Source: Conyzicola nivalis_A (GTDB lineage Bacteria; Actinomycetota; Actinomycetes; Actinomycetales; Microbacteriaceae). From it: DNA of 64,000 nt. The stretch lies in contig NZ_JBEPSJ010000001.1 of NCBI RefSeq assembly GCF_040548875.1, forward strand, positions 1,694,730 to 1,758,729. Direction: 5' to 3'. Below, piece after piece: positions 41,348 through 49,698 of the stretch; the first letter of the stretch is position 1; the number at the start of each line of letters is the position of its first letter. The translations under genes were made by a program, and so were the position numbers. The notes below the pieces were generated by a model. The model did no database searches, was not told the DNA's origin, and saw only the letters and a list, made by a program, of their open reading frames with translations.

Positions 41348-42264
41348 GAGCCGGTAGCCAGGTCGAGGATGGCTCGCGCGAATTCGCGCGGCGCCTGCTG
41401 CGGAACGTTGTGGCCGACGCCGTCGAGTCGTTCCTGGCCGTAGGGCCCGACGAAGTGGTCGCGGTCGTCGTCGACGGGTCCGCCGAGCACGCCGTCGGCG
41501 CCGGTCTCCAGCACGATGGTCGGCACCATGATCGGCGGGGCCTCGGCGAGCGCCGCCTCGAGAGCGTCGTAGCGCGGATCTCCCTCGACCAGGCCGAAGC
41601 GGTGCCGGTAGGAGTGGATCACCACGTCGACGAAGTCGGGGTTGTGCAGACTGGGTGCAGACGCGGCGAAGGTCTCGGGCGTGAAGTTCCAGGTAGGCGA
41701 CCAGTTGCGCCACAGCAGTTCGCACAGCTCGTCGCGGTTGCGTTCGAGTCCGAGCCTGCCGCGTTCACCGTGGAAGTAGTACTGGTACCAGTAGGTCGCC
41801 TCCCACGTCGGAGGTGCCGGTTCGTTGGCCGAGGCGATGTGCTGCACGGTGTAGCCGTCGACGGTGACGAGGCCGGTCACCCGCTCGGGCCGCAGGGCCG
41901 CGACGATGCACGCCGCGCGTCCGCCCCAGTCGAAGCCCGCGAGTACCACCCGGTCGATGTCGAGCGCGTCGAGCAGCGCGATCAGGTCGGCGCCGATGGC
42001 TGCCTGCTGCCCCGAGCGGGGCGTCGCGTCGTCGAGAAAGCGGGTGGGGCCGAAGCCGCGCAGGTAGGGCGCGATGACCCGGTGGCCGGCGTCGGCGAGA
42101 ACCGGTGCGACCTCGTCGAAGGCACGCACGTCGTACGGAAAGCCGTGCAGCAGCACTACGGGTGCTCCGTCGTCGGGGCCCCATTGTTCGAACGCGATCT
42201 CGAGCACGTCTGTCGTCACGGTCTTCATGCGATCCCCACTGCTCATTTGAGCTGCACCATTCAT
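41344..42264 (-). CDS. Alpha/beta hydrolase (epoxide hydrolase/dehalogenase-like)
   Basis: The 306-residue enzyme has HGFPYDVRAFD (oxyanion), the nucleophile elbow GFDWGG with Asp, and a late GVGHNVPQQAP histidine. An Asp nucleophile suggests epoxide or haloalkane chemistry rather than ester cleavage. ATG 42264 overlaps the PhzF stop (ATGA); an internal ATG at 42228 (MKTVTTDVLE) is an alternative start. It is translationally coupled to both neighbours. Confidence 0.86.
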   Translation of the reverse strand: MNGAAQMSSGDRMKTVTTDVLEIAFEQWGPDDGAPVVLLHGFPYDVRAFDEVAPVLADAGHRVIAPYLRGFGPTRFLDDATPRSGQQAAIGADLIALLDALDIDRVVLAGFDWGGRAACIVAALRPERVTGLVTVDGYTVQHIASANEPAPPTWEATYWYQYYFHGERGRLGLERNRDELCELLWRNWSPTWNFTPETFAASAPSLHNPDFVDVVIHSYRHRFGLVEGDPRYDALEAALAEAPPIMVPTIVLETGADGVLGGPVDDDRDHFVGPYGQERLDGVGHNVPQQAPREFARAILDLATGS

Positions 42265-43106
42265 GCGATCTCCACGGCCGATCCGTTGACGACGATGCCG
42301 CCGGCAGCCGGGATGTCGATCGTCAGAAGGCTCGGCCGGCCGACGTGGGCGCCCTGGTGGATGACCACGCGCCCCGGCGGTCTGCCGAGCGCGCGCAGGT
42401 AGCCGCCGACGGATGCCGCGGCGGAACCTGTCGCCGGGTCTTCGGTGATCACCCCGACCGGAAACAGGTTGCGGGCCTCGAATTCCGCATCGCCCACGAC
42501 CCGCAGCGTGGTGACGGTGCCGGCCCAGCCCTGCGTGTCCATCAGCGAGCGCATGGCCGCCGGGTCGAATACGAACGAGTCGAATAACCGGCGGGAGGAG
42601 AAGACGAGAACCGGATGCCGGTTGCCGGCGAACGAGATGCGTGGCGGCAGTTCGGGGTGCAGATCGGAACGGGTGGCGCCGAGCAGTGCGAGCAGGCTGT
42701 CGAGCACGTCTCCGTCGATGTCGACGACCTCCGGCTCGACGCTCGTGAACGCCGCGGTGAGCTGCCCGCCTATGCGGGACGTCTCGATGGTGATCGCGCC
42801 GACCGGCGTCTCGAAGTCGAAGGCGCCTTCACCGTCGCGCGCGGCGAGGGCCACGGCGGTGGCGATCGTCGCGTGACCGCAGAACGGCACCTCGGAGATC
42901 GGCGAGAAGTAGCGCAGGCGGCTGCGGCGGGGGTCTTCGTCCACCGCGGATTCTGTGACGAAGGCCGTCTCGGCATAGCCGACCTCGGCCGCGATGCGCT
43001 GCATGTCGGCGTCGTCGAGCGCGGCCGCATCGAGCACGACGCCCGCGGGATTGCCTCCCTCGGGCGTGGAGGTGAACGCGGCGTAACGCAGGATCTCTGG
43101 GGGCAT
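42261..43106 (-). CDS. PhzF family isomerase-like protein
   Basis: The 281-residue protein starts MPPEILRYAAFTSTPEGGNP, with the PhzF hallmark GNPAGVV and the catalytic-glutamate region EVGYAETAFV. CGHATIATAVAL and DPATGSAAASVGGYL complete the two halves of the diaminopimelate-epimerase-like fold. PhzF makes phenazine precursors, but most members are of unknown substrate, and no other phenazine genes are here. It begins a three-gene coupled unit. Confidence 0.9.
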   Translation of the reverse strand: MPPEILRYAAFTSTPEGGNPAGVVLDAAALDDADMQRIAAEVGYAETAFVTESAVDEDPRRSRLRYFSPISEVPFCGHATIATAVALAARDGEGAFDFETPVGAITIETSRIGGQLTAAFTSVEPEVVDIDGDVLDSLLALLGATRSDLHPELPPRISFAGNRHPVLVFSSRRLFDSFVFDPAAMRSLMDTQGWAGTVTTLRVVGDAEFEARNLFPVGVITEDPATGSAAASVGGYLRALGRPPGRVVIHQGAHVGRPSLLTIDIPAAGGIVVNGSAVEIA

Positions 43107-43162
43107 GGCTCCATGCTCGCAGCATCCGCCGACACCCGGCGTAGCCAATCCGCTTTCGGTGG

Positions 43163-44089
43163 CTACGGCATGAGGACGCGGAGCGCCCCCGGAACGATCT
43201 CGACGTCGACGGGAAGCAGCGACACCCGCTCGCCGTCGGCGTAGGCGGCGACGTTCTCGGCCTCGATGCGCACGTGCGTCGCCCGGTGCACGGTGACGCG
43301 CGGGTCGGTGAGATGGGTGCCCGCGAACACGCGCGGGAACACCCGCATAAACGCGATCCGCGACAGCGGAGTGACCACGAGCACGTCGAACAGGCCGTCG
43401 TCGACCACGGCGTTCGGTGTGACGCGCATGCCTCCGCCGATCGACTGGTTGTTTCCTACAGCGATGAGCGCGGCATCCGTCACCGTCTCCACCCCGTCGA
43501 GCACCAGCCGGTAGCGGATCGGGCGCAGCCGCGCGAGCTCGATCACGAGCGCGAGGAGATACCGGCTCTTGCCTCGGGGGTGGCGCAGCCGGTTGGCTCG
43601 CTCGTTGACGATCGCGTCGAAGCCGGCCGAGAGCACGCTGGCGAACCACGTGGTGGTCTCCTCGCCGGTCTCCGAGTCGAGGTGACGGATGCGCCCCGCG
43701 TCGATCGCGCGGGCCGGCCGCGCGAGGGCATCGACGAGCACGCCGATCGCGGCCTCGGTGTTGCCCACCGGGATGCCGAGCCCGCGCGCCATGTCGTTGC
43801 CCGTGCCGGAGGGGATGATGCCCAGCGGCACCTTGGTGTGCGCGAGCAGGTTGACGCCGAGACTCACCATGCCGTCGCCGCCGACGACGACGAGCGCGTC
43901 GGGCTTCTTCGCGATCGCACGGCGGGCCGAGTCACGCAACTGCTCGAAGTCCGGCTCGGTGAGGCTCGTGACGAGGTGCCCGAGGGCGCGGAGCGTGGCG
44001 ACGACGGCCGGCCCCACCTCGCGGCTCTTGCCGAACGACGCGGACGGGTTGATGGCGACGACAATCGTCAGCGGCTTCGATGTCGGCAC
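43163..44089 (-). CDS. Diacylglycerol kinase family lipid kinase
   Basis: The 308-residue protein has the DAGK catalytic motifs VVVGGDGMVSLGVNLLA (GGDG at 70-73) and IPSGTGNDMARGL. It is the YegS/DgkB-type soluble lipid kinase, which phosphorylates diacylglycerol or related lipids at the membrane. The C-terminal half is the usual beta-sandwich (VAAYADGERVSLLPVDVEIV). Length is normal. It is a single gene between the PhzF unit and the metal-ATPase gene. Confidence 0.9.
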   Translation of the reverse strand: MPTSKPLTIVVAINPSASFGKSREVGPAVVATLRALGHLVTSLTEPDFEQLRDSARRAIAKKPDALVVVGGDGMVSLGVNLLAHTKVPLGIIPSGTGNDMARGLGIPVGNTEAAIGVLVDALARPARAIDAGRIRHLDSETGEETTTWFASVLSAGFDAIVNERANRLRHPRGKSRYLLALVIELARLRPIRYRLVLDGVETVTDAALIAVGNNQSIGGGMRVTPNAVVDDGLFDVLVVTPLSRIAFMRVFPRVFAGTHLTDPRVTVHRATHVRIEAENVAAYADGERVSLLPVDVEIVPGALRVLMP

Positions 44090-44109
44090 GGTTCATTGTG
44101 GCACCCCGC

Positions 44110-44168
44110 GCGAGTTGTCACTAACGGGGCGATCTCCACGCGTGGTACCCCCGTTAGCGACAACTCGC
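44110..44168. repeat. Long inverted repeat with nested palindrome
   Basis: GCGAGTTGTCACTAACGGGG (44110-44129) pairs with 44149-44168 at 19 of 20 positions. The 19-base spacer contains a second palindrome CCACGCGTGG (44136-44145). Such elements in actinobacteria can be dispersed REP-like repeats or terminators of the upstream metal-ATPase operon. No coding gene overlaps it. Confidence 0.75.
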
Positions 44169-44196
44169 GGTCGAGCTTCGAGCGTGCCGGCCCGCC

Positions 44197-46320
44197 CTAC
44201 AGCTTCACCCGCCGCAGCAGCTGCGCGTTCAGCGCCACCACGATCGTCGACACCGACATGAAGATCGCGCCGACGGCGGGCGACAGCAGGATGCCCGCGA
44301 AGAAGAGCGCGCCCGCGGCGAGCGGTATGCCGACCACGTTGTAGCCGGCGCCCCACCACAGGTTCTGCTGCATCTTGCGGTAGGTCGCCCGTGACAGCCG
44401 GAACGCGGCGAGCACACCCCTCGGGTCGCTCGAGGCCAGCACGATGCCGGCCGACTCGATCGCGACATCCGTGCCCGCCCCGATCGCGATGCCGACGTCG
44501 GCCTGCGCGAGCGCGGGAGCGTCGTTCACACCGTCGCCGACCATGGCCACGCGGGTGCCGTCCTTCTGCAGCTCGGCCACGACACCGGCCTTCTGCCCGG
44601 GCAGCACCTCGGCGAACACCTCCGTGATGCCGAGACGCGCGGCGACCCAGTTGCCGACCTCGCGCGAGTCGCCGGTGAGCATCGCGACGCGCACGCCGCT
44701 CTTCTGCAGCTCTGCGACGGCCTCCGCCGACTCGGGGCGGATCACGTCGGCGAGGGCGATGAGCCCGAGCACGGTGGTCTCGTCGAACACGAACACGACG
44801 GTGGAGCCACGCCCGGCGGCCTCCTTCTTCGCGAGCACGAGATCCGGGTCGAGCATGAGTCCGCGCTCGATCACGACCCGCTGGCTGGCGACCGTGATGC
44901 GGCGGCCGTCGACGAGGGCGGATGCGCCGCGACCGGCGAGCGACTCGAACTCCTCGGCGCGGGGAACCGTGAGCGACTGCGCCGCCGTGACGATGGCGCG
45001 GGCGATCGGGTGCTCCGACGACGCCTCGACCGCCGCGGCGAGGGAGAGGATGTCTCCGCTCGACGCCCCGCCGACCGCCAGGACCGTCGCCACGCCCTGC
45101 TTGCCCTCGGTGAGGGTTCCGGTCTTGTCGAAGAGCACGACCTGGATGTTGCGGGCGTCTTCCAGCGCGGCCCGGCTGCGGATCAGCAGGCCCTTGCGGG
45201 CGCCGATCGCGGTCGACAGCTGGGCGACGAGCGGGATCGCGAGGCCGAGGGCGTGCGGGCAGGCGATGATCAGCACGGTGACGACCCGCTCGATGACGAA
45301 GGCCGGGTCGTCGGGGCTGATGAGGGTCCAGGCGACCAGGGTGATCACGGCCGCGGCCACGGCGACGTAGAAGAGCAGTGCAGCGGCGCGGTCGGCGAGC
45401 ACCTGGGCACCCGACTTGCTGGCCTGCGCGTCGGCGACCAGCTTCATGACGCCGGCGATCGCCGTGTCGTCGCCCGTCTTCGTGACACGCACCGTGAGCG
45501 CTCCGGAGCCGTTGATGCTGCCGGCGATAACGCCCGCGCCCTGCTGCTTGGAGACGGCGTTCGACTCGCCGGTCAGCAGGGACTCGTTGACGTCGGATGC
45601 GCCCTCGGTGACCTCGCCGTCGACCGGTACTGCGGCGCCGGGGCGCACGAGCACGAGGTCGCCGACGCTCAGCGATGCGACCGGAACGGTCATCACATGG
45701 TCGCCGTGCTTGAGGTCCGCTTCATCCGGAATCAGCTTTGCGAGCTCGCCGAGCGCGTTCTGCGCGCCCATGATGGCGCTCATCTCGACCCAGTGGCCGA
45801 GCAGCATGATCGTGATGAGGGTGGCAAGCTCCCACCAGAAGTCCATGCCGGGGAACCCGAGGAGCACCGCGAAGCTGTAGACCAGCGCGACGACGATCGC
45901 GAGGGAGATCAGCGTCATCATGCCGGGCTGCCGCGACCGCAGCTCCTGGATGCCGCCGCGGATGAAGACGAGACCGCCGTAGAAGAAGATGGTGATCGCG
46001 AACACGGCAGGGATGAACTGGCTGCCTGGGAAGCGCGGCCCGTCGAGCCCGAGGATGTCTTGCAGACCGGTGGAGAAGACGAGCGTCGGGATGGTGAGCA
46101 CGAGGCTCAGCCAGAACTTACGACGGAACTGCGCCGGATCGTGGTGCGAGTGATCGCCGTGGTCGTGCCCGGCGTGGTGGTCGTGCCCGGTCGCTGAGCC
46201 TGTCGAAGCGTGGTCGTGGTGGTCGTGCCCGGTCGCTGAGCCTGCCTGCCCTGAGCCTGTCGAATGGGTCGAAGCGTCGACCGCCTCCGGAACGGCCGCG
46301 ACCGAATGGTCGTGCTGCAT
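44197..46320 (-). CDS. copB: Heavy-metal P1B-type ATPase (CPH, CopB-like)
   Basis: The 707-residue pump has a His-rich tail (1-62: HDHHDHA, HDHHAGHDHGDHSHHD) and eight predicted membrane segments. It has CPHAL in the sixth, the phosphorylation motif DKTGTLTEG, TGES and GDGVNDAP. CPH rather than CPC is typical of the CopB/P1B-3 group, linked to Cu(II)/Cu(I) or Ag export. A CsoR-family gene lies directly upstream (2-bp gap). The tail is encoded by tandem copies of a common dispersed repeat, so its length may vary between strains. Confidence 0.92.
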   Translation of the reverse strand: MQHDHSVAAVPEAVDASTHSTGSGQAGSATGHDHHDHASTGSATGHDHHAGHDHGDHSHHDPAQFRRKFWLSLVLTIPTLVFSTGLQDILGLDGPRFPGSQFIPAVFAITIFFYGGLVFIRGGIQELRSRQPGMMTLISLAIVVALVYSFAVLLGFPGMDFWWELATLITIMLLGHWVEMSAIMGAQNALGELAKLIPDEADLKHGDHVMTVPVASLSVGDLVLVRPGAAVPVDGEVTEGASDVNESLLTGESNAVSKQQGAGVIAGSINGSGALTVRVTKTGDDTAIAGVMKLVADAQASKSGAQVLADRAAALLFYVAVAAAVITLVAWTLISPDDPAFVIERVVTVLIIACPHALGLAIPLVAQLSTAIGARKGLLIRSRAALEDARNIQVVLFDKTGTLTEGKQGVATVLAVGGASSGDILSLAAAVEASSEHPIARAIVTAAQSLTVPRAEEFESLAGRGASALVDGRRITVASQRVVIERGLMLDPDLVLAKKEAAGRGSTVVFVFDETTVLGLIALADVIRPESAEAVAELQKSGVRVAMLTGDSREVGNWVAARLGITEVFAEVLPGQKAGVVAELQKDGTRVAMVGDGVNDAPALAQADVGIAIGAGTDVAIESAGIVLASSDPRGVLAAFRLSRATYRKMQQNLWWGAGYNVVGIPLAAGALFFAGILLSPAVGAIFMSVSTIVVALNAQLLRRVKL
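46174..46276. repeat. Tandem dispersed-type repeat within the ATPase His-rich tail
   Basis: A 29-base unit beginning GTGGTGGTCGTGCCCGGTCG occurs identically at 46174-46202 and 46216-46244 (42-bp period). GAGCCTGTCGAA appears twice (about 46196-46207 and 46253-46264). GCTGAGCCTGTCGAAG-type sequence is a frequent short dispersed repeat in actinobacteria and usually lies between genes; here it is inside a coding region. Confidence 0.75.
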
Positions 46321-46322
46321 TT

Positions 46323-46604
46323 CTACTCTCCCCTGTTGTTGTTGAGTTCGTACACCTTGAGCAATTCGGCGACGGCCATGTCCTGCTGGTCTCCCCCGGC
46401 GGCGAACATGTCGGCCACGTGCGTGCGTAGGTGGTTCTCGACGAGCAGCTTGTTGAGGCTGCGGAGGCTTTTCTGGATCGCGAGCGACTGCGTGATTATG
46501 TCCATGCAGTAGTCCTCGTTGTCGATCATCTTCTCGAGGCCGCGCATCTGCCCCTCGAGGATCTTGGTGCGGTGCAGCGCGCGCTTCTTTATTTCGTCGA
46601 TCAT
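46323..46604 (-). CDS. csoR: CsoR-family metal-sensing repressor (C-H-H ligand set)
   Basis: The 93-residue protein begins MIDEIKKRALHRTKILEGQM and is all-helical. Copper sensors of the family use Cys-His-Cys (C36, H61, C65 in M. tuberculosis). Here the aligned residues are C33, H58 and H62 (ENHLRTH), so the last Cys is His, closer to the nickel/cobalt sensor RcnR, but the N-terminal His of RcnR is absent. It is autoregulated through the palindrome in its own promoter, and controls the adjacent ATPase. The metal could be copper or another ion. Confidence 0.9.
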   Translation of the reverse strand: MIDEIKKRALHRTKILEGQMRGLEKMIDNEDYCMDIITQSLAIQKSLRSLNKLLVENHLRTHVADMFAAGGDQQDMAVAELLKVYELNNNRGE

Positions 46605-46610
46605 GTCAAT

Positions 46611-46639
46611 AGGATACCCCCGGGGGGTATATGGGTCAA
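46611..46639 (-). promoter_or_regulatory. csoR-copB promoter with CsoR operator in the spacer
   Basis: On the minus strand TTGACC (46639-46634), 17 bases, then TATCCT (46616-46611). The spacer holds the palindrome ATACCCCCGGGGGGTAT (46614-46630), the G-C-rich type bound by CsoR/RcnR repressors. The -10 lies six bases before the csoR ATG, so the transcript is probably leaderless. Confidence 0.85.
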
Positions 46640-46672
46640 CCTCTCGCAGACCCTCGGGTTTATGGTCGTGAC

Positions 46673-47308
46673 ATGAAGCTGACCAAGCACGAACACGCCA
46701 ATCTCGTGATCGAGAAGGCGGGTGAGACCCTCGTCGTCGATCCCGGCGCATTCACCACCCCGATGACCGAGCTGCGCGGCGTCGTCGCCATCGTCATCAC
46801 GCACGAGCACCCCGACCACTGGACCCCGGAACAGCTCGACCGCATCCTCACGATGAACCCCGATGCGCGCATCTACGGTCCGCAGGGTGTCGCGATCGCC
46901 GCATCCGCCTATCCCGTCACCGTCGTGACCGACGGCGACCAGATCATGGCGGGCGGTTTCGATCTGAAGTTCTTCGGCGAGCGGCACGCCGTCATCCACG
47001 CGTCCATCCCGGTCATCGACAACGTGGGCGTGATGGTCGACGGCATCCTCTTCTACCCCGGCGACGCCTTCACCGTGCCGTCCGTGCCGGTCGCCGTACT
47101 GGCCGTGCCGTCCGCCGCCCCATGGTTGAAGATCGGCGAGGTCATGGACTACGTCGAGGCCGTCGCGCCGAAACGCTCCTTCCCCGTTCACGAGATGGTG
47201 CTCTCGACCATCGGCAAGGACATGAACAACGGGCGCATCAAGACGGCCACCACGCTCGGCGGCGGCGAGTTCTTCGTGCTCGCGCCCGGCGAATCGATCG
47301 ACCTGTAG
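46673..47308 (+). CDS. Metallo-beta-lactamase fold hydrolase (UlaG/YfhE-like)
   Basis: The 211-residue protein starts MKLTKHEHANLVIEKAGETL. ITHEHPDHW (H44, H46, D48, H49) is the metal site. Later GDQI, FFGERHAVIH and PSAAPW are typical of small MBL-fold hydrolases of the UlaG type. Substrate is unknown. It is divergent from csoR, 69 bp apart, so the CsoR operator might also affect it. Confidence 0.88.
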   Translation: MKLTKHEHANLVIEKAGETLVVDPGAFTTPMTELRGVVAIVITHEHPDHWTPEQLDRILTMNPDARIYGPQGVAIAASAYPVTVVTDGDQIMAGGFDLKFFGERHAVIHASIPVIDNVGVMVDGILFYPGDAFTVPSVPVAVLAVPSAAPWLKIGEVMDYVEAVAPKRSFPVHEMVLSTIGKDMNNGRIKTATTLGGGEFFVLAPGESIDL

Positions 47309-47428
47309 CATCCGGTCGCCCTCTCCTCCACAGGCGGGCGGTTGCCGGTATTCTCCACATGAAAATGCTGCCTGATCGGCTTTTTACAGGTGCGCTCCAA
47401 TGTCGGTGGCCCTCGTCAGGATTCTGGC

Positions 47429-47545
47429 ATGGACACCGCGATGGGCACCATCAGGCGGATCAGCGACCAGCTCGCTGATCTCGCCGCCGCGCGGGCGAGC
47501 GGGGTGATGCGTGCGGACGCGCTGCGCGCCGTCGACGTGTGCTTC
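47429..47545 (+). pseudogene. Possible 5' remnant of a DUF222/HNH-type gene
   Basis: Starting ATG 47429, a well-biased frame reads MDTAMGTIRRISDQLADLAA, then RASGVMRADALRAVDVCFVS before it runs into the antisense of the next gene. The upstream sequence AATGTCGGTGG resembles the conserved leader seen before actinobacterial DUF222-HNH endonuclease genes. This looks like the first 40 codons of such a gene, cut off. Homology could not be tested, so the call is tentative. Confidence 0.35.
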
Positions 47546-47546
47546 G

Positions 47547-48320
47547 TCAGCCCTCGCGGCGCGACACCCGGCGGTCGACGAGTTGGGCGGATGCCACGTT
47601 CCGCCCGTCGATCGCGTTGTACCGCAGTCGCGGCACACCGGCCTCGATCGCCGCCAGCCAGGCGGCGCCGTCGCGATCGGATGCAGACCAAGCGAGCGGA
47701 AAGAGCGTGACAAGCAACAAGGAGCCCCCTGTTCCGACCGCGTAGAGCAGCGCGGTCGCTCCCGACCGGGCTTGCACGATGACCGTGCGGGCGAAGGTGT
47801 CGTGGGTGTCAGTCGCCGGCCCCGGCCCACGCTCGTCGACCCACATCAGGGTCGCATCTCCACCCGCCGGATCCTCGACGTAGGGCATCGCGACCGTGAC
47901 GACGCGCTCCAACGGCGTCGAGTCGCGCGCCGCAGACGCTACGAACCACGGTGCGACGAACCAGGGAGCGAACGCGTCGTCCGGCAGGCCGAAGGCCCGG
48001 GCGACTCCCCCGCCGAGCCAGCGGTCACGCTTGCGACCGTACGGAGTGTCGACCGTCGAGAGCAGATAGCCGTAGACGTGCAGCAAGCCCGCATTGCCGA
48101 TCGGCCACACGGCGTCGAGCCCCGCCATGCGGTGCAATTCGGCGAACAGCGCCTCCGAGATGACCGGCGAGCCCGTGTTCTCGTCGACGACGGTGGAGCG
48201 TCCCCACAACGAGAAGCGGTCCGCCGCGGCATCCGCCTCGACCTGCTCGGCGAGCCACCCGGGCACCGCCGCCGCGCGCTCCAGATCGGCGAGCGCTTCG
48301 GCGCGGTCGGGAGTGGACAT
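47547..48320 (-). CDS. Hypothetical protein, 257 residues
   Basis: This soluble protein begins MSTPDRAEALADLERAAAVP. It includes SLWGRSTVVDENTGSPVISE, LLSTVDTPYGRKRDRWLGGG (about 90-109) and a late hydrophobic stretch (GGSLLLVTLFPLAW). It also has a short tandem duplication APWFVAPWFVAS. It resembles proteins annotated as amino-acid deaminases in related species, but no catalytic motif could be confirmed, so no function is given. Its start lies 2 bp from the stop of the DHFR-like gene on the same strand, and the two are probably co-transcribed. Confidence 0.65.
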   Translation of the reverse strand: MSTPDRAEALADLERAAAVPGWLAEQVEADAAADRFSLWGRSTVVDENTGSPVISEALFAELHRMAGLDAVWPIGNAGLLHVYGYLLSTVDTPYGRKRDRWLGGGVARAFGLPDDAFAPWFVAPWFVASAARDSTPLERVVTVAMPYVEDPAGGDATLMWVDERGPGPATDTHDTFARTVIVQARSGATALLYAVGTGGSLLLVTLFPLAWSASDRDGAAWLAAIEAGVPRLRYNAIDGRNVASAQLVDRRVSRREG

Positions 48321-48321
48321 C

Positions 48322-48921
48322 TCAGCGAGCAGCCGCGCCCTGAACCGGGAAGATCAGGTGCGTGACCCGCGCGGTCTGGATCAGCGTGGTCGGTTCGCCG
48401 AGCATCCACGACGTCCCGCCCGTGAAGTACGGGCGACCCGAGCCGAGCACCACCGGCGCCAGATCGATGCGCACCTCGTCGAGCAGACCGGCCTCGAGGG
48501 CCTGCGTGCCGATGTCTCCGGCGGCGACACACACGTCGCGCTCGCCCGCCAGCCCCCTCGCCCTAGCGACCGCCTCCGCGACCCCGCCGACGAAGTGGAA
48601 GTGGTCCGAACCGGGATAGTTCCAGTCGGCCGGCGCCTCGTGTGTCACGACCACGACGGGCACGCCCCACGGGTGCGTCCCGGTCCAACCGTCGGTGACG
48701 TCGAACAGCCGGCGCCCCACTACGAGCGCGCCGAGCCGCGCCGTCTGCTCGCGCAGATAGTCGGCCGAGTGGGCCGTCAGGCGGAAGGCGACCGATTCCG
48801 ACGCGGTCGTCATCTCGACGTCGCCGGTCTGGTACCAGTCGAAGAGGGGGCCGGGATTGTCGTCGTCATAGGCGATAAAGCCGTCGAGCGACATCGACGC
48901 GGACGAGTACACAGTGGTCAT
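48322..48921 (-). CDS. Dihydrofolate reductase-like (RibD C-terminal) family protein
   Basis: The 199-residue protein starts MTTVYSSASMSLDGFIAYDD, the typical opening of the family. ALVVGRRLFDVTDGW, VTHEAPADW and a late LDEVRIDLAPVVLGSGRPYF (about 145-164) are signature. These proteins have the DHFR/RibD fold and mostly unknown reductase substrates. The length fits. A GGAGG-like ribosome-binding site precedes the start. Confidence 0.9.
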   Translation of the reverse strand: MTTVYSSASMSLDGFIAYDDDNPGPLFDWYQTGDVEMTTASESVAFRLTAHSADYLREQTARLGALVVGRRLFDVTDGWTGTHPWGVPVVVVTHEAPADWNYPGSDHFHFVGGVAEAVARARGLAGERDVCVAAGDIGTQALEAGLLDEVRIDLAPVVLGSGRPYFTGGTSWMLGEPTTLIQTARVTHLIFPVQGAAAR

Positions 48922-49019
48922 TCCACACCTCCGGTTCTGCGCTCCACGGTAAGAGGTCGCGCCGCGCGCCGTCAACGGCCGCTGGACGACGACGACTGCA
49001 CGACGTCGACGCGACGTTC

Positions 49020-49071
49020 TTTGCAGTTCTGCAAAGTTGCACTTGCGTAAGTTTGCTGATGGCGCAATAAT
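49020..49071 (+). promoter_or_regulatory. TetR-MFS promoter with palindromic operator
   Basis: TTTGCA-GTTC-TGCAAA (49020-49035) is a perfect palindrome. It is followed by TTGCGT (49043-49048), 17 bases and AATAAT (49066-49071). The -10 ends six bases before the TetR ATG (49078) and no ribosome-binding site is seen, so the transcript may be leaderless. The palindrome is the likely TetR binding site. Confidence 0.65.
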
Positions 49072-49077
49072 AGTCCC

Positions 49078-49698
49078 ATGACCTCCGAGACCCTTGGCCT
49101 GCGCGACCGCAAGCGCATCGAGACGCGTCAGCGCCTCGAGCGGTGCGCGGTCACGCTCGTGATGCGCGACGGACTCGAGAACGCCACCGTTGATGCGATC
49201 AGCGACCTCGCCGACGTCTCCCCACGCACGTTCTTCAACTACTTCGACAGCAAGGAAGACGCCATACTCGGCCTCCGCGACGTCGAGATCACCGACGAGG
49301 CGATCGCCGGACACATCGCGGCGCATCCCGATGTCGACCCGGTCGAGTCGATCGTGCGACTCATCGTCACCATGTTGGGCACGTCGATCGCCGAGCGCGA
49401 GGTGCGTGCCACCCGTCTGGAACTCGTGGCGAGGCATCCGCAGCTCATGGGCCGCCAGTTCGCCCAGATGACGCGCATGGCGGAGCGGCTCACGAACGCG
49501 GTCGGCGCGATCCTCGCGCGCGACGCGCGATTCGCCGACGCCGACGCCCCGACGGCCGAGCTCATGCTCGCTATCTGCGGGGCCGCCGTGCGCGTCGCCG
49601 TGATGGAACTCGCTGCCACCCACAGCGACCCCGACCCCGAACTTCTGCAACAACGAGCCGTCGAGCTCGTCAGAGAGGTAGTACAGAAACTCCAATGA
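49078..49698 (+). CDS. TetR family regulator of the adjacent efflux pump
   Basis: The 206-residue protein has RKRIETRQRLERCAVTLVM, then ATVDAISDLADVSPRTFFNY (about 40-60), a classic TetR helix-turn-helix, and a helical C-terminal domain. Its stop overlaps the MFS gene start (ATGA), so it is made together with the pump. Repression is presumably relieved by a drug the pump exports. Confidence 0.92.
   Translation: MTSETLGLRDRKRIETRQRLERCAVTLVMRDGLENATVDAISDLADVSPRTFFNYFDSKEDAILGLRDVEITDEAIAGHIAAHPDVDPVESIVRLIVTMLGTSIAEREVRATRLELVARHPQLMGRQFAQMTRMAERLTNAVGAILARDARFADADAPTAELMLAICGAAVRVAVMELAATHSDPDPELLQQRAVELVREVVQKLQ

Noticed and set aside
42261..43106. Phenazine biosynthesis locus suggested by PhzF
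   Set aside because: No other phz genes are present; PhzF-like proteins are widespread with other roles.
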